Origin: Isoetes taiwanensis
Taxonomy: Eukaryota > Streptophyta > Lycopodiopsida > Isoetales > Isoetaceae
NCBI GenBank assembly: GCA_021234155.1
Contig: JAJEKV010000103.1
Coordinates: 1,798,001 to 1,862,000 of the forward strand
Direction of reading: 5' to 3'
DNA: 64,000 bases
The position numbers were made by a program, and so were the translations under genes. How positions within the stretch are numbered: the stretch's first letter is position 1; every line of letters begins with the position of its first letter. The notes under the pieces are model-generated. The model saw only the letters and a program-made list of their open reading frames with translations, was not told the DNA's origin and made no database searches. This document shows, piece by piece, positions 11,365 to 22,643 of the stretch.

Positions 11365-12842
11365 CTAGAAACGTGTGCCCGACGATGCCGGGCATTAGTC
11401 ATAGACATGTGAAGGCATTTATGTGTGTTAGTCGTGGTTGTGTCATGAACATGTGCAATGCATTCAAGGCAATATATGTTTAGATACAATCCCCTCCCAA
11501 TAGCCCACCAAATGGGGTCTGCTCATTGCCCATCACATCTCTGAGTGTCCTATCTACTGCCTCAGATATCCACTTGTGCATCATTGCGTCTCATCATATA
11601 CAATCAACCGACATGCTCGAATGAGTCTTGCCAATTCTAATTGCCTTGGAATGTTGCAGGTAGACGATTCGTGTGCTCCTATGGGTATCTTGAAAACATG
11701 AATGAGCCATTCGACCACCTTGCAATAACACTGACGCAATGCCAGAAGATGCAACTGCTAGAGCAATCCAACCCCTTGCACGTACATATCCTAGCAGAGT
11801 GTTATATAGATATGTTTTTCCTGTTTCCCCAGGGCTATTCACAAAGAAGACCCCACCACCAGTCTTATCGATCACATGGTTGAGAACAACATCATAAGCT
11901 TCCCGTTGATCAATGTTCAACTTCTCGGAATCACATAGGACTTTATTCATACTCACATAGTACATTTCCTCTTGGAATAGTGTGGTTGTGTTTAGCACAA
12001 CTTCTAGTAAGTTCAAGCCCATTTCTACTAGGCTCCTTCCAACTGATTGCATGTGATCCTTCATATCTATTAGTGCCATGTCAATAATATACTAACTTAG
12101 TTGACATGTCTCAGACTAAGCATCATAAACAGTTTGGTCTAGGAAATCCTCAACCATCCTATATTCCAACTCATTCCAAATATCAAGTGGATACAATGGG
12201 TTGCATTCCAATAGAATTGAAGCAAATAAGTGTCGCAATTTACGTGGCATACCCCATGATAATGCTTCTCGTAGGCATTCTAGCCATTCTGAATTATCAT
12301 TCACAATCATTAGCTTGATGTACGCATTCTTGAATGTCTCACACAAATGACCGTCGACAGTTCTCAAATCTTCAAAACATGTAGCTCCTGGTACATTGCT
12401 TAGGAACATTCGTAAATAAACTCGTTCGCCTTGTGAGGGATTTACAAAGTACATTCTACCCACATATGGCATAACCTGAATACGCTGACGAATTGTCCAT
12501 TTGTATGTCGCCTTGCTCCAAGTAAAGCTCTTGGGAAAATCATGGTACAACAAAACTCAATTCATCTATAAGAATGATGGTGTTGATTGCTATGATTGGC
12601 ACTTCGACCATCTCGAACGTCACTTGAACCAAATGTCAAATAAAAAAGACACACTAATGAGTTATTATATGTGAGGTCTTTGCAAGATGGCATTGTTGAA
12701 AATTTGATTGTATTTGGTGTAAAGGATTTATAATGTCCTAGGATATAAAATAACATTCCAGACAAGGTGTCAATTGCAAATGCAATTTGGGTGGCCCTTG
12801 ATGCATTAATTATCACAGATATAGCTTTATTATTTATTGCCT
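11365..12842 (-). mobile_element. Deleted Helitron (copy 1) with 3' terminus
   Basis: Minus strand. The region 12,553-12,116 encodes YHDFPKSFTWSKA...GRMYFVNPSQGERVYLRMFL...FEDLRTVDGHL, the N-terminal side of the RepHel helicase. The region 12,079-11,594 carries [16 protein letters not shown], a Walker-A-like NSPGETGKT (normal PGGTGKT) and [14 protein letters not shown] of the PIF1-like helicase. Coding stops near 11,485 at the GGLLGGD region and joins a terminal segment. The 3' end is a hairpin TGCCCG/CGGGCA, seven bases, then CTAG at 11,368-11,365 followed by T, as Helitrons require. The Rep domain and 5' end are missing. It is a close relative of the copy at 24,858-26,222. Confidence 0.85.
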
Positions 12843-14023
12843 TGTGATATAGCTTGTACACTGCATTCTACAGATCTGCAGGGACCTCCAGCTATTGCCA
12901 TCTTGTCCATAGCTTTTCTCGAGGCACATTGTCAAAGGCCTTGGTGAAGTCCACAAAGCAACAATACAAGTCTTGCCGACGGTTCTTGTTATCCGCATCG
13001 TGAAGATGTGATCAATGGTTGAGTGCCGCAGCCTAAATTCTGCCTCATGAGGACCCCTGCTGCCTGTGCCCAACCCATCAATTGCTGCTCAAGAATGCCG
13101 GTTCGCAGTTCTGCAAACACCGAACTGAGCATGATTGTTCGATAATTGGCTGGACAGTGCGGGCCACCCACCTTGTAGATGGGATTAACTCTGCTAGTGG
13201 ACCACTGGGGAGGAGGGGGCCTTCCTGTAACACCATGTTGACAAGGCAATTAGTAACAGTACTATGGATGGTCATGCCCATTTGAGCAACTCTGCTTGCA
13301 TATCATATAGGTCTGGCACTTTTCCATTGGCAAGATGCTATAAGCCCTGGACCACCTCCGCCTCTATAATTTCCAGCATCGGGTCATTTGAAATTTTTGA
13401 GATGGTAATTTATAATGGATTAGAGCAAGCAATCCTTAGGCTAAAAAATTTCAAATCTAGCCCTTTAAGCTAAAGATCTTCAATCAAAGTAAATGCACAA
13501 TTCCTTAAGAATCAAAGTTTTTCACCAGGCTTAAAAAACGATTTGGAAAAAAAGCACTTTAGAATCAATAAGGCAAAAATCAAAATTAAATTAATGATTA
13601 CTGCATATAGCCTAAAGCAATATCCTCGAATTATTATAGAACTTCCCTCCAGTAACTCCATTTACATCGTAATTTTGTCGTCTCGTCATTCACCTCAATA
13701 TGAGTTATCACTCAAGTCATCCATTACCACCATTGAATCACAATCTCATCTCATACCCATATAATTTCATGAGCATGTGAGGACCACTACAATCATATCC
13801 AATATGCAAGGGACTTTATGTGGTTCACCTGGGAGGGGGGTCTTCCCCAGAACGCCATGTTGAACAAAGGCGCTTAGTACCAAGATTTCTATGGACGGTC
13901 CGGCCCATTTGAGCAACTCTGCTTGCATATCATCTACGTCTGGCACTTTTCCATTAACAAGATGCTATAAGCCCTAGGCCACCTCTGCCTCTATAATTTC
14001 CAGCATCGGGTCATTTGAAATTT
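12843..14023 (-). mobile_element. Second copy of the LINE RT region, with the 420-bp block inside
   Basis: Minus strand. The region 13,400-12,843 repeats 10,087-9,535 closely (PPQWSTSRVNPIYKVGGPHC then PANYRTIMLS, and MYKLYHKA-side junction). The region 13,404-13,817 is the 420-bp AT block, and 13,818-14,023 is the ISNDPM LINE piece again. The right end is interrupted by the L1 insertion at 14,033 and resumes at 20,892. Stops and shifts throughout. Confidence 0.8.
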
Positions 14024-14032
14024 TTGAGATGG
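14024..14032. repeat. Left target-site duplication of the L1 element
   Basis: TTGAGATGG occurs here and again at 20,892-20,900, directly after the poly(A) tail. Uninterrupted copies of the target (near 10,083, 10,706 and 13,399) contain it once. Confidence 0.88.
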
Positions 14033-14107
14033 GATTCGACGGACTTTGGGGAGGATGGCGGAGGCGGGAGCGGGAGCGGGAGAACTCTACTGCTGTTACC
14101 CTAAGTC

Positions 14108-14383
14108 ATGAGGTTCTTCACGGTCTTGATCCAAGGTGAGAGATTCACCTGTGGGTGGCTTCAGGGTGAGAGTGCAAGATTGTGGGAAAGTTTGGTATAC
14201 CACCGATTCTTTCCAGAAGAACTGTTTACGCCCATTTTCTCAACGATCCCACAGTCGGAAGTAGAACTTCTCGAATCTTGGCTAGGTGAGTTTGTGGGTG
14301 ATAGGAATGCCAGTGCCGCAGGTATCTTTCATGTGTACTGCTCGTGGGTTGACAGTAGGGTTGTAGTGAAAGTTTACAGTTAA
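14108..14383 (+). CDS. Unrecognised 91-residue frame in the L1 leader
   Basis: An open frame in the 5' region of the L1 element, upstream of ORF1. It encodes GERFTCGWLQGESARLWESL and ends in FHVYCSWVDSRVVVKVYS. No family is recognised. It could be the start of ORF1 cut off by a mutation, a separate small leader ORF, or chance. Confidence 0.25.
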   Translation: MRFFTVLIQGERFTCGWLQGESARLWESLVYHRFFPEELFTPIFSTIPQSEVELLESWLGEFVGDRNASAAGIFHVYCSWVDSRVVVKVYS

Positions 14384-14515
14384 AGGTGTTCAGTTGAAAG
14401 ATTGTAGGTTGACAGTAGTTGCATGGTGTTACGGTAGTGCAAAATCGGAAAAATATAATAAAAAAAGGGGGAAAAAGGGGTCAAAAAATCAGTGTAGGGG
14501 AGACAGGGAAAAGGG

Positions 14516-16564
14516 ATGTCTGGGGAAATACAACAGTCAGATCAGATGGGACAGCCATTGGAAAGCGTGCAGGCAGAGTCAGTATTGGGGGAAAAAGAAA
14601 AGGAAGTTAAAGGGTCAGGGAATGATGTGAATGGGAATAATGCCAAATTCGAAGAATTACAGGATCTGGCCCGTACTCTGAGCGAAAAGGGATTTAAGCA
14701 AATCCAAGAAATTGCTGCTCATCTGGCTGCGGTGGAGAAGGGAGAGAAGGTGAAGGACTTCGTTGCTTTCGGAGATTTCCTCACTTCCTTATCAGATATG
14801 GTGAACACGAGGCGTTCCTCTAGAGTTGGCACCTTACGGCATGACGTAAGGAGGCCCGCCAATCAAATTCGGAGTATGCCAATCAGATCCGGAGGGGCGT
14901 TAGAAAGGAGCTCTTAACTGAAAAAGTTCCGGCTTTCACTGGTAAGCCTCTCAGAAATGCTGCAGTAGAAAGTAAGCTTAAGTTTCTTAAATCCCGGGGG
15001 CTCATAGGTTGTGTCCGACATGGGGGTTCGCTACAGATATATAAAGGGGAACTTGAAAAAATGGAGCCCGGGTAGTAGTCAATAGTATTTATGGATAGAA
15101 TTCCCATTCTTCATGGTTGAATGTGGAAATGGCGGCACAGGAGCTTTCTACTTAAACAGGGCACCATCACCAAAGCCAACACTCAATTCTTTTCCAAAAG
15201 TGGTACCCTTCTTCGATCCCCTTTAACTTTTTTAGAGCTATACCATCCCCGCTTGGACCTCTCTGCATGGTCTCAACCCTATGTATTGGAATGAGCAATC
15301 TCTGATTACTCTCTTCCAGCACACGGGAAATGTGATTAGTTGGGAAGTTTCACAGGATAAAGCTCCTACGCTTTGGGCCACGATAGACCTGCTTAAACCA
15401 ATTCCGGAGAGATCAAGTTTGTGGATTACTTTGGCAATCCCAAAGTTTTGAAACTTGCATGGACTTCCCCAACCATGCCAAACATGTGGTATTAGGCTGC
15501 ATGGAGGGAAAGTTTGCAAGGGTGAGGGTAGATTTAAAGAAATCCTGCACAAACAAGACTCAGGAAATTTACGTGTTACTTGGAAAACAGATGAAGGAGT
15601 TTGGATCACTCCAAACAAGGGAAAGCAGAAAGACACAAAGTGAATAAAAAATGGTAGTGAGAAAAGGAAAAGAAGAAGACGTAAGCTCGTAGAAGAGAAG
15701 GAAAAAGAAAAATGAAGATGGATCCGGGAGAACTCTTGAGAAGAAAACGAGGATGTAAATGGAAGAAAAAAGTGCAATTTTTTGGAAGATTCACCCAAAG
15801 TCAAAGTCCTCTACAACCCCTCGATCCTAAAGGAAAAAAGTATCTCTGTTGGGGAGTGGACCCCGTGATACCTCCTCGAGGTGCCTAGATCCATGTCCTT
15901 AACTATAAGGGAACCAAATCCACAGGGAAAGATTTATTCTTCCTCCTCGGATTCATCCGGGAGATAAGGATGAGGGGGACCCAGCTCTCCTAAACTTTTT
16001 TTCTCCTGGTAACCCGTGAGCACGCACTCTCCTTTACCAGTTATGGAACTCTTTCCTAGAGAACCAAGATTGACTGTAACAGATCAATCCATGATTGAAA
16101 AAGAGGATAAACAGAGGCACCCGGAGACTGGATCAGAGAAGGGAAATGAGGTGTCTTCCAACAGCATCCTATTGGCCCAACAATCCAATGAACAGAAGGG
16201 ATCTCCGGGCATTTCCTCTCAGAGTGTAAGGAATGAAATCCCACGTGGCAGGGAGGAGATTAAACAGCAGGGGTGCCCGATAGCAAAGGTAGACTCCCCG
16301 ACAGCAGAGGGGAATGAAGCCCCATCTGGCAGAGAGGTGGATATTTTCAAGACACCAGCTGCCCAACTTAAAGAGCTGAGGGATCCCTCTTCTGCTTTAT
16401 CAGGCAAATTTTGGGATGATGAAGGTGGAAGTGATGAAGAGAATGAGTTCTCTAAGGAACAATCCTTTGTAACCCCACTCCCTCAGGTCAAGAGGAGACA
16501 AAAGAAGGTCTATTCTACAAGAGAGAATGGGCCTGTTGTTACTCGAAGTACCACTACCAAATGA
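14516..16564 (+). pseudogene. L1 ORF1 (gag-like, DUF4283-type with CCHC knuckle), frameshifted
   Basis: The N-terminal part (14,516-14,900) is polar with a helical ELQDLARTLSEKGFKQIQEI segment and reads on in a second frame to 15,075. About 15,230-15,450 encodes SYTIPAWTSLHGLNPMYWNE and ISWEVSQDKAPTLWATIDLL, typical of DUF4283 proteins of plant L1 elements. At 15,476-15,517 is a zinc knuckle CQTCGIRLHGGKVC (CX2CX4HX4C). The C-terminal frame 16,016-16,564 is acidic and basic by turns and ends in TGA. ORF1 proteins bind element RNA. At least three breaks separate these parts. Confidence 0.8.
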
Positions 16565-19500
16565 AGATTGTCTCCTGGAATATGAGAGGTATCAAGGGTC
16601 CCCTGAAAAGGAAAAGGGCTCTGATTGCTCTCAAAGAAATTAAGGCAGATATAGTGCTGCTTCAAGAACACAGGCTTCCTGCCTTCGAAGCCTCCAATTT
16701 GGGGAATTGGATATTCCCTAATGGGGAGTCCATTTGGGCTCCTGCTGATGGTACCAAAAGGGGTATCTGCATTGCCTGGAATGGTTTGAAAAAAACTGGT
16801 TCCTTTTCTCATCCCTCTGGGAGATGGCAGGTTGCATTTCTGGAAGTGGAAAAAGAGCAGGTGGGTATCATAAATGTCTATGCATCTACCTCCCCTGAAG
16901 AAAGAGAAGAGCAATGGAAAAATATGACAGACTGGTTACAAAGACAGAGCATTGACAATTGGGTTCTGAGTGGTGACTTCAACAACACTCCTTCTTGGGA
17001 TCGGGAAGGTGCAAAAAGATTAACATGTCAAAAGGGGAAAGGCACCAAAGGGGATAAGCTAATTCATAGTTTCATTTACCATGCCCCATCCTCCTCCAAT
17101 GCTTATTCATGGTGTAACAAAAGAAAAGGTGCGCATTGCAGTCTATTGCCCGTTGGATAGATATTATACCAACCTATCTTCCTTGGATGGGTGGGATAAC
17201 CTCACTGTAATCAATGATTGTAGCAATTCCATCTCGGACCACTATCCTCAGATTCTAGAAACGGGTCTTCTCCCTCAAAAAAGGATGGCTGATACCCCAT
17301 TCAAATTCAATGTTAGCTTCCTCAATAATAAAACCTTCTGTGATGATTTCACTAGGTTCTATTCTTCCCTGGCACCCATCAATGCAAGTGGATCAATGAA
17401 GGAATTCACATACAGATGTAAACAGATGAAGAATTGGATTAAGCAATGGGGCAGAGAATGGAGTAAGAAAAAAAAACAGGAAAAGAATGATATATACATG
17501 GAGATGAAAGTAGTTCGACAAAACAATTCACAATTACAGCAGAGGGAAGAAATTCTTGAAAGGAAGGTGAAGCTGATTGAAGAGTATGAAGCAAAGAGTC
17601 TGGCTATCAAAAACAGAAGTTTATACATCAATCACATGGACGACTGCAACTCTAAATTCTTTTTTAGAGCTGCCAAAAGCAGATTGATGAATAATGGTAT
17701 TGTTTCTGTAAAGAATGATAGTCATCAGGAGATATCCAAGCAGGAGGATATCCAGAATTTCTTCTTCACCAAATACAAGGACCTTTTTGCAGCCAAACAA
17801 ACAGACAGTAACAAAATGTTGGAATTCTTTGATTATCTTGGCCCTAAAGATCAAAATATAAATGATAGCCACCTTTTGGAAACACCAATGGAGGAGGAGA
17901 TCCTGAAAATCATCAAGTGTATGGCCCATGGCAAAAGCCCCAGGCGGATGGTTTTCCTCCGAATTTTATGAGCACTACGGACCTTAGTTGGCAAAGATCT
18001 TACCCCTGTTTGTTCAAGGTGCATGGCGGGCGGAAAATTACACCCACCGTAAATGCCGGGTTAATTGCTTTAGTTCCCAAGGTGGACAAGCTCGCTACCT
18101 TCTCAGATTGGAGGCCCATCTCATTGACAAATGTTACATACAAAATTGTGGCCAAGATATTTGCCAACAGACTCAAGAAAGTCCTGCAGGAGAAAATAAG
18201 CAATGTTCAATCTGGCTTTCTTCCCCGAGAAGCATTCTTGATAACTTCATTGGGGCCTATGAAGGGCTCCATTGGAATAGATTCTCTAATCAGAAATGTA
18301 CTTGAAACTTGATTTTAGAAGAGCTCATGACACTATTCATTGGAACTTTCTCAACGGGGCTTTGAGTCAACTTCGGATTTTCCAAAGCGCTTATAGATAA
18401 GATAACATGGTTTCAATGCTACAGATGCTCAGCAGGTGCTAATAAATGGTTCCCCCCTCCTCTTTTTTTTGAGTGTAAAAGAGGGGTTAGACAGGGTGTC
18501 CTCTGGCCCCTTACCTCTTTCTTATTGTAGCCGAGATGGTCACAAGGATTATTCTAAGAATGCAACAAGATGGCGTAATTAGTCCTCAATTTACCCAAAT
18601 GAATCCTTGTCGTTGATGCAAGATGCAGATGACACGCTTTGTATTCTTAAAGGAGCAAGGAGACAAAGATACCAAATTTTCTTGCAGCCATGGACTTGTT
18701 TGGGAAAGCGTCGGGGGTTTGTTAAATAAAGATAAATGTGCAATTGTCTCTCGATAGTTCGTAGTTATATTCAAGGAATCAAAGTGTGTGGACATCATTC
18801 TGCAACCAAGCTATTGGGTTTACCCCTGGCTTTAAACATGAGCCTTCATGGCTTGTGGGAACCCATTGTGGCTAAAATAAAGAAGAAATTGCAGGTGTAT
18901 CCCAAAACTTTATCTCTGGCTGGGAGAGTGGAAATAATAAACAGTGTTATAGCTAGGTCACATGTTTTCTTCTCATCAGCCATAATAGCAGACAAGAAGT
19001 CTTACCAAGAGCTGGAATCTATCATGAGGGAGTTCATTTGGCAAGGATCACATATGGTTGGATGGCAGCACTTAACCTTGCCAAAGAAAAAAGGTGGACT
19101 TGGATGTAAAGATCTCTTTCTTCAGCCTGTGCCCCTTCTTTGCAAAAATTGGTTTGGAGAACAATAACTGCTCATTCAAAATCTCCAGCCCTTCTTCTGA
19201 AAAACTTCTGGCTCAGTAAAACTACCTTGGTTGGAAGCCCTTCCACTCCCCATCATATTCCGGGTTCTGTTTTCTATCAGCTTGATCCAGGTCCAGGTAC
19301 ATCCCAGATCATGAGGAGGATTATACAAGCTTGGAATAGGGTTTCTGTTTGCTTCAAAGCTCATCCAATCAATAAAAATCTCAGATGAGTTCAATTTTTT
19401 CTGGCATCAAGGACTCACACATGAGAATGATGGGTGTTTAGCACTGAAACATCCTAGGAAGTATAAGGAGTGGAGGCACAAAGGGTTAGATACAATTGGC

Positions 19501-20307
19501 AGTATGTCAAATGGGCCAGTATGGAAAACTTGGCAGGAAGTATCTAGTCTGGTGAGGGGCTCTGTTTGTAACAAAAATATTTATGATGCCTTGACCCAAC
19601 ACCCTAAGGGAGCAGGGAATGTGGAAAGAGGACACAATTGGACTCTGGATGATAAAGGCTATAAGGTAGCCAAGGTCTATTCACTCCTGCTGAATTCCCA
19701 AGAGACAAAGGTCTCTAGACAATGGGGCTGCCCGGAAAATGATGCTATTTGTGTCATTAAAAAAGGATGGAAGATACAGAGTGCCAAGAAAACTATTTTG
19801 TTCAGGTGGCTTCTTCTGAACAAAAGTCTGAAAACTAACGCATACCGGGCCAAATTTAACAACCAAGTTTCAGATAGGTGCCCTTTAGGCTGTGGCCAAG
19901 CTGAAACCTCAACTCATATCTTCATTTGCCCATGGCTTATCCCTTTTTGGCAGTGGATTCATGCATTTATTAGATTTACTCCAGCTAGTGAACCAGATCT
20001 GTTTGCCTTCCTCTCATCTGGCTCCTCCTTCATGAGTACAGTAAGAACCCTGTGTTTGTGGGCAATTTGGAAACATAGGAATGGAGTGGCCATTAATCAC
20101 TCTGCTCCAGACATAAATTCCATCAAAACTACTCTTCAACTGGAGTTAGCTGATGCAGCTATGGCACACAGATTGCTTAAGGGCTCTAATTATGACAGAA
20201 ATTGGGATGTTTTGGGCTCCTATCAGGGGTTCTACTCTTTCTTTACATTGCATTTTAACAAACTCTTTGATGTGGATGACAGAGTACCTGGTCAGGAAAC
20301 ACCATGA
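16561..20307 (+). pseudogene. L1 ORF2: APE endonuclease, reverse transcriptase, zf-RVT; frameshifted
   Basis: The start codon overlaps the ORF1 stop (ATGA). Endonuclease motifs in order: IVSWNMRGI, LLQEHRL, INVYAS, SGDFNNTPSWD, and SDHYP after a shift near 17,150. The RT begins about 18,050 (LIALVPKVDK, SDWRPISLTN, YKIVAKIFANRL, QSGFLP). The next block RGVRQG is followed by VLWPL instead of DPLSP. The catalytic box survives only as DADDT near 18,630. Downstream are GLPLALN, SLAGRVEIINSV and LPKKKGGLG. At 19,504-20,307 the zf-RVT CPLGCGQAETSTHIFICPW closes the protein. Breaks near 17,150, 17,960, 18,310-18,800, 19,170 and 19,385 make it inactive. Confidence 0.9.
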
Positions 20308-20635
20308 AGGCGGGCATTACAGGGAGGTCCCAGAAGGAACGAAGCCTTTATCACATCAGGAAGTCCTTGAAGCTCTGCTGTGGGTAAAAACAGAAGTTAT
20401 TATGGTGAAGACACTGAAACGGGTGTTAGCTGATGCGGATATTTGGGAGTTCAAGCATGAACTCAAGATCTATTTTGAACAGAAGCTTGGTATCTGTGAA
20501 TCATGCAGGGACTCGTGGATACTTCACATTCTGGACTCTTCTGCTTATGGAGCCGTGGAACTGGATTATCTCCTCTCTAAGTACACTGATCAAGCCTTTG
20601 CCATCATTACTCTTGATGGTGTGATGGATGACTGA
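20276..20635 (+). CDS. Possible third L1 frame or ORF2 C-terminal extension, unknown function
   Basis: A 119-codon frame starting at ATG 20276 overlaps the end of ORF2 by 32 bases in another frame and stops at TGA 20635. It encodes MTEYLVRKHHEGGHYREVPE and ends AFAIITLDGVMDD. It is charged and helix-rich and contains a CESCRDSW pair. No RNase H signature is visible. It is either a real extra ORF reached by reinitiation or shift, or the natural ORF2 tail displaced by one mutation. Confidence 0.4.
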   Translation: MTEYLVRKHHEGGHYREVPEGTKPLSHQEVLEALLWVKTEVIMVKTLKRVLADADIWEFKHELKIYFEQKLGICESCRDSWILHILDSSAYGAVELDYLLSKYTDQAFAIITLDGVMDD

Positions 20636-20861
20636 GGAGACAGAGGAACTTCTGATCGACTTTTTGGTCTTAATGCTTTTACTATAGCTATATTTGCAAT
20701 TACTTTATGCTTCCAATCTTAAAACGGTGTTTTAAATTATGAAATATTTCCTCCTTTGGAGAGTTGGGCCAGTTTTGACTAAGTCATGGCCTGTATAGCA
20801 GGGTTTACCCTGCCCTTTTGTATTACTATGTTCATCATGTAATATAATACTTCTGCCGTTT

Positions 20862-20891
<30 letters not shown>
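20636..20891 (+). other. L1 3' UTR and poly(A) tail
   Basis: About 230 non-coding bases follow the last frame, then 26 uninterrupted A residues at 20,866-20,891. Confidence 0.88.
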
Positions 20892-20893
<2 letters not shown>

Positions 20894-21009
20894 GAGATGG
20901 TAATTTGTAATGGATTAAAGCAAGCAATCCTTAGGCTAAAAAAATTCAAATCTAGCCCTTTAAGCTAAAGATTTTCAATCAAAGTAAATGCATGAAATTC
21001 CTTAAGAAT
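20892..21009. repeat. Right TSD plus truncated fourth copy of the 420-bp block
   Basis: TTGAGATGG (20,892-20,900) is the right TSD. It continues straight into the 420-bp block (GGATTAAAGCAAGCAATCCT...) for about 110 bp, and then jumps to unrelated sequence at GGCAGACATGG. Confidence 0.88.
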
Positions 21010-21196
21010 GGCAGACATGGATACCATGTTCCACACGCGCAACTCAGATCTACCAACGACAATGTTATGCTTTGTTAGAAACTCAAGAAGCTCGTAATCT
21101 CCAACTGCATCATGTGGAATCGATGCCCAAGCCGTGAACCATCTCCCATCACAAACACCAATGTGTGTGATGCCTCCTGACCTGAAGCAAGTTCCC
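21010..21196 (-). other. Captured exon-like fragment, unrecognised
   Basis: Minus strand from a TATACATGCAG acceptor at 21,197. The frame stays open for about 60 codons with SGGITHIGVCDGRWFTAW, HDAVGDYELLEFLTKHN and VGRSELRVWNMVS. Composition looks like a real folded protein, but no family was recognised. It lies beyond the C-terminus of the Helitron helicase, a usual place for host-gene pieces picked up by Helitrons. Confidence 0.4.
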
Positions 21197-21599
21197 CTGC
21201 ATGTATACTTGGAGGGGAACTTTTTTTACTCCAATACAGCAACACGCCAGCGGGTGTTACCAACTATCGTATAACTCCCTACAGTAATAAGATATCACTT
21301 TAGAAAAAGATAGGAGAAACGCATTGATAAACTCCTGAATTAAGATGATAAAATAACCTATTAAGAAGCATATAAGCAATTGTTATTGTTAACAAATCTT
21401 ATACTCAGCATCCCTATGATGTACGTGAACTATCGCCCTTGGCTTAGGATTTCCAAGTTCCTGAGGTACAAAGGGTGTGTAGGGCTTCATGATATGCACA
21501 CATTTAAAACATCAATAAATGTCAAAGAAATATGAAAACCCTTGAAAAAAAACATATGCACATGTACTATATTATTGACGTCAGAACATTAGTCGCGGA

Positions 21600-22535
21600 C
21601 ATGACACTTAGCTCCATCTCAAAGCATTTGTGTAAATCATGTTCCTTGTGAACCTTGAACTTGTATTGGCGCCTTCTTGAGGCATGGACGGTGGGTCTTT
21701 AATAGCAACTCGAATTCCTTGTCGATTTTGCACCCTTGAGAATGCTACATATAACTGTCCATGCGTGAAAACGTGTTTTGGAAGATATATCCCCACCTTA
21801 TACATTGTCTGGCCCTATGACTTATTTATCGTCATGGCAAAGGCCGACCGCAAAGGGAATTGCACCCGTTCAAACTAAAATGCAAACCTAAATCGGTAGG
21901 CACAATTGGAATGCGTGATAGAAGCACAGTGTCACCAACATGGGTTCCAGTTACTATCTCTGCCTCAATAACACATCTTCCTAGCTTTCGTATAATCAAT
22001 CTCGTTCCACTGCACATGCCCTTCTTGAATGACGTAGACCTCAACAACATGACAATCATTCCCACCTTCAGATTTAGCTCATGGGTGGTACACCACTCGG
22101 AGTTTGTGCATTAAGAAACTAAATGTGATATAGATCTGTTTGCTGGCCATCTGTGTCTATGATGCGATCAGCACTAAAGTAATCTGTTGTTTTTCTAGGG
22201 ATAAGCTATGCCACCTTTTTATTGATCTCATCCACAAAATAGTTTAAAGGTGATAGTATAGCACGGCATGTCCAGAAAATTACTTCTTTCCAGTTTTGTT
22301 GGATATCAGGGAATATGTCCTGAATTAAATCATCCATATCATTCGATCCAAGACATATATCCTATGGTAGGTGCCCATATCAACACCCTTCTCTGGAAAG
22401 GTTGGTCTCGTCCATCTTCTAACTCAATAAGTAGATAGCAAATGCTTGCTGTTCAAGCGCATCTAAATCTAATGCGTTCATGACATACATGTCGATTGTT
22501 AGTTTGTATTCTCTGACATTATCCCAGATATATGA
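21600..22535 (-). mobile_element. Helitron copy 2: helicase C-terminal half
   Basis: Minus strand. The region 22,520-22,430 encodes YIWDNVREYKLTIDMYV, matching the helicase segment after the FRQ-VV motif. The region 22,330-22,180 encodes WTCRAILSPLNYFVDEINKK. The region 22,065-21,832 encodes VMLLRSTSFKKGMCSGTRLI and GRCVIEAEIVTG. The region 21,805-21,608 encodes VGIYLPKHVFTHGQLYVAFS, the end of the RepHel helicase. Stops are present. This half continues the N-terminal half at 24,858-26,222 once the LINEs between them are removed. Its own 3' hairpin and CTAG were not found. Confidence 0.85.
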
Positions 22536-22542
22536 ACGTTTT

Positions 22543-22612
22543 AGAAAGAAAGAAAGAGAGAATGATTTTTATCGTCCATTGAGACCAATCAGCCTAAGGA
22601 AGGAAGGAAGGA

Positions 22613-22643
<31 letters not shown>

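Larger units (their letters stand above)
14033..20891 (+). mobile_element. Near full-length L1-type LINE, 6.86 kb
   Basis: The element has a GC-rich 5' leader (GGCGGAGGCGGGAGCGGGAG near 14,055), an ORF1 with a CCHC knuckle, and an ORF2 with APE endonuclease, L1-type RT and zf-RVT. A short third frame, a 3' UTR and 26 A residues (20,866-20,891) follow. A perfect 9-bp target-site duplication brackets it, as expected for target-primed reverse transcription. Several frameshifts and stops in both ORFs show it is no longer active. The intact duplication and tail suggest a moderately young insertion. Confidence 0.93.

Noticed and set aside
15238-15804. 188-codon minus-strand frame rich in Phe, Ser and Leu
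   Set aside because: Antisense to the ORF1 zinc-knuckle region of the L1, which explains the sequence better.
17359-17929. Long minus-strand frames inside the L1 ORF2 region
   Set aside because: They are antisense shadows of the lysine-rich ORF2 coding sequence, with low-complexity Phe/Ser-rich translations.
22595-22641. Stand-alone microsatellite (AAGG)n/(ATTT)n
   Set aside because: Explained as LINE 3' tails, not an independent feature.
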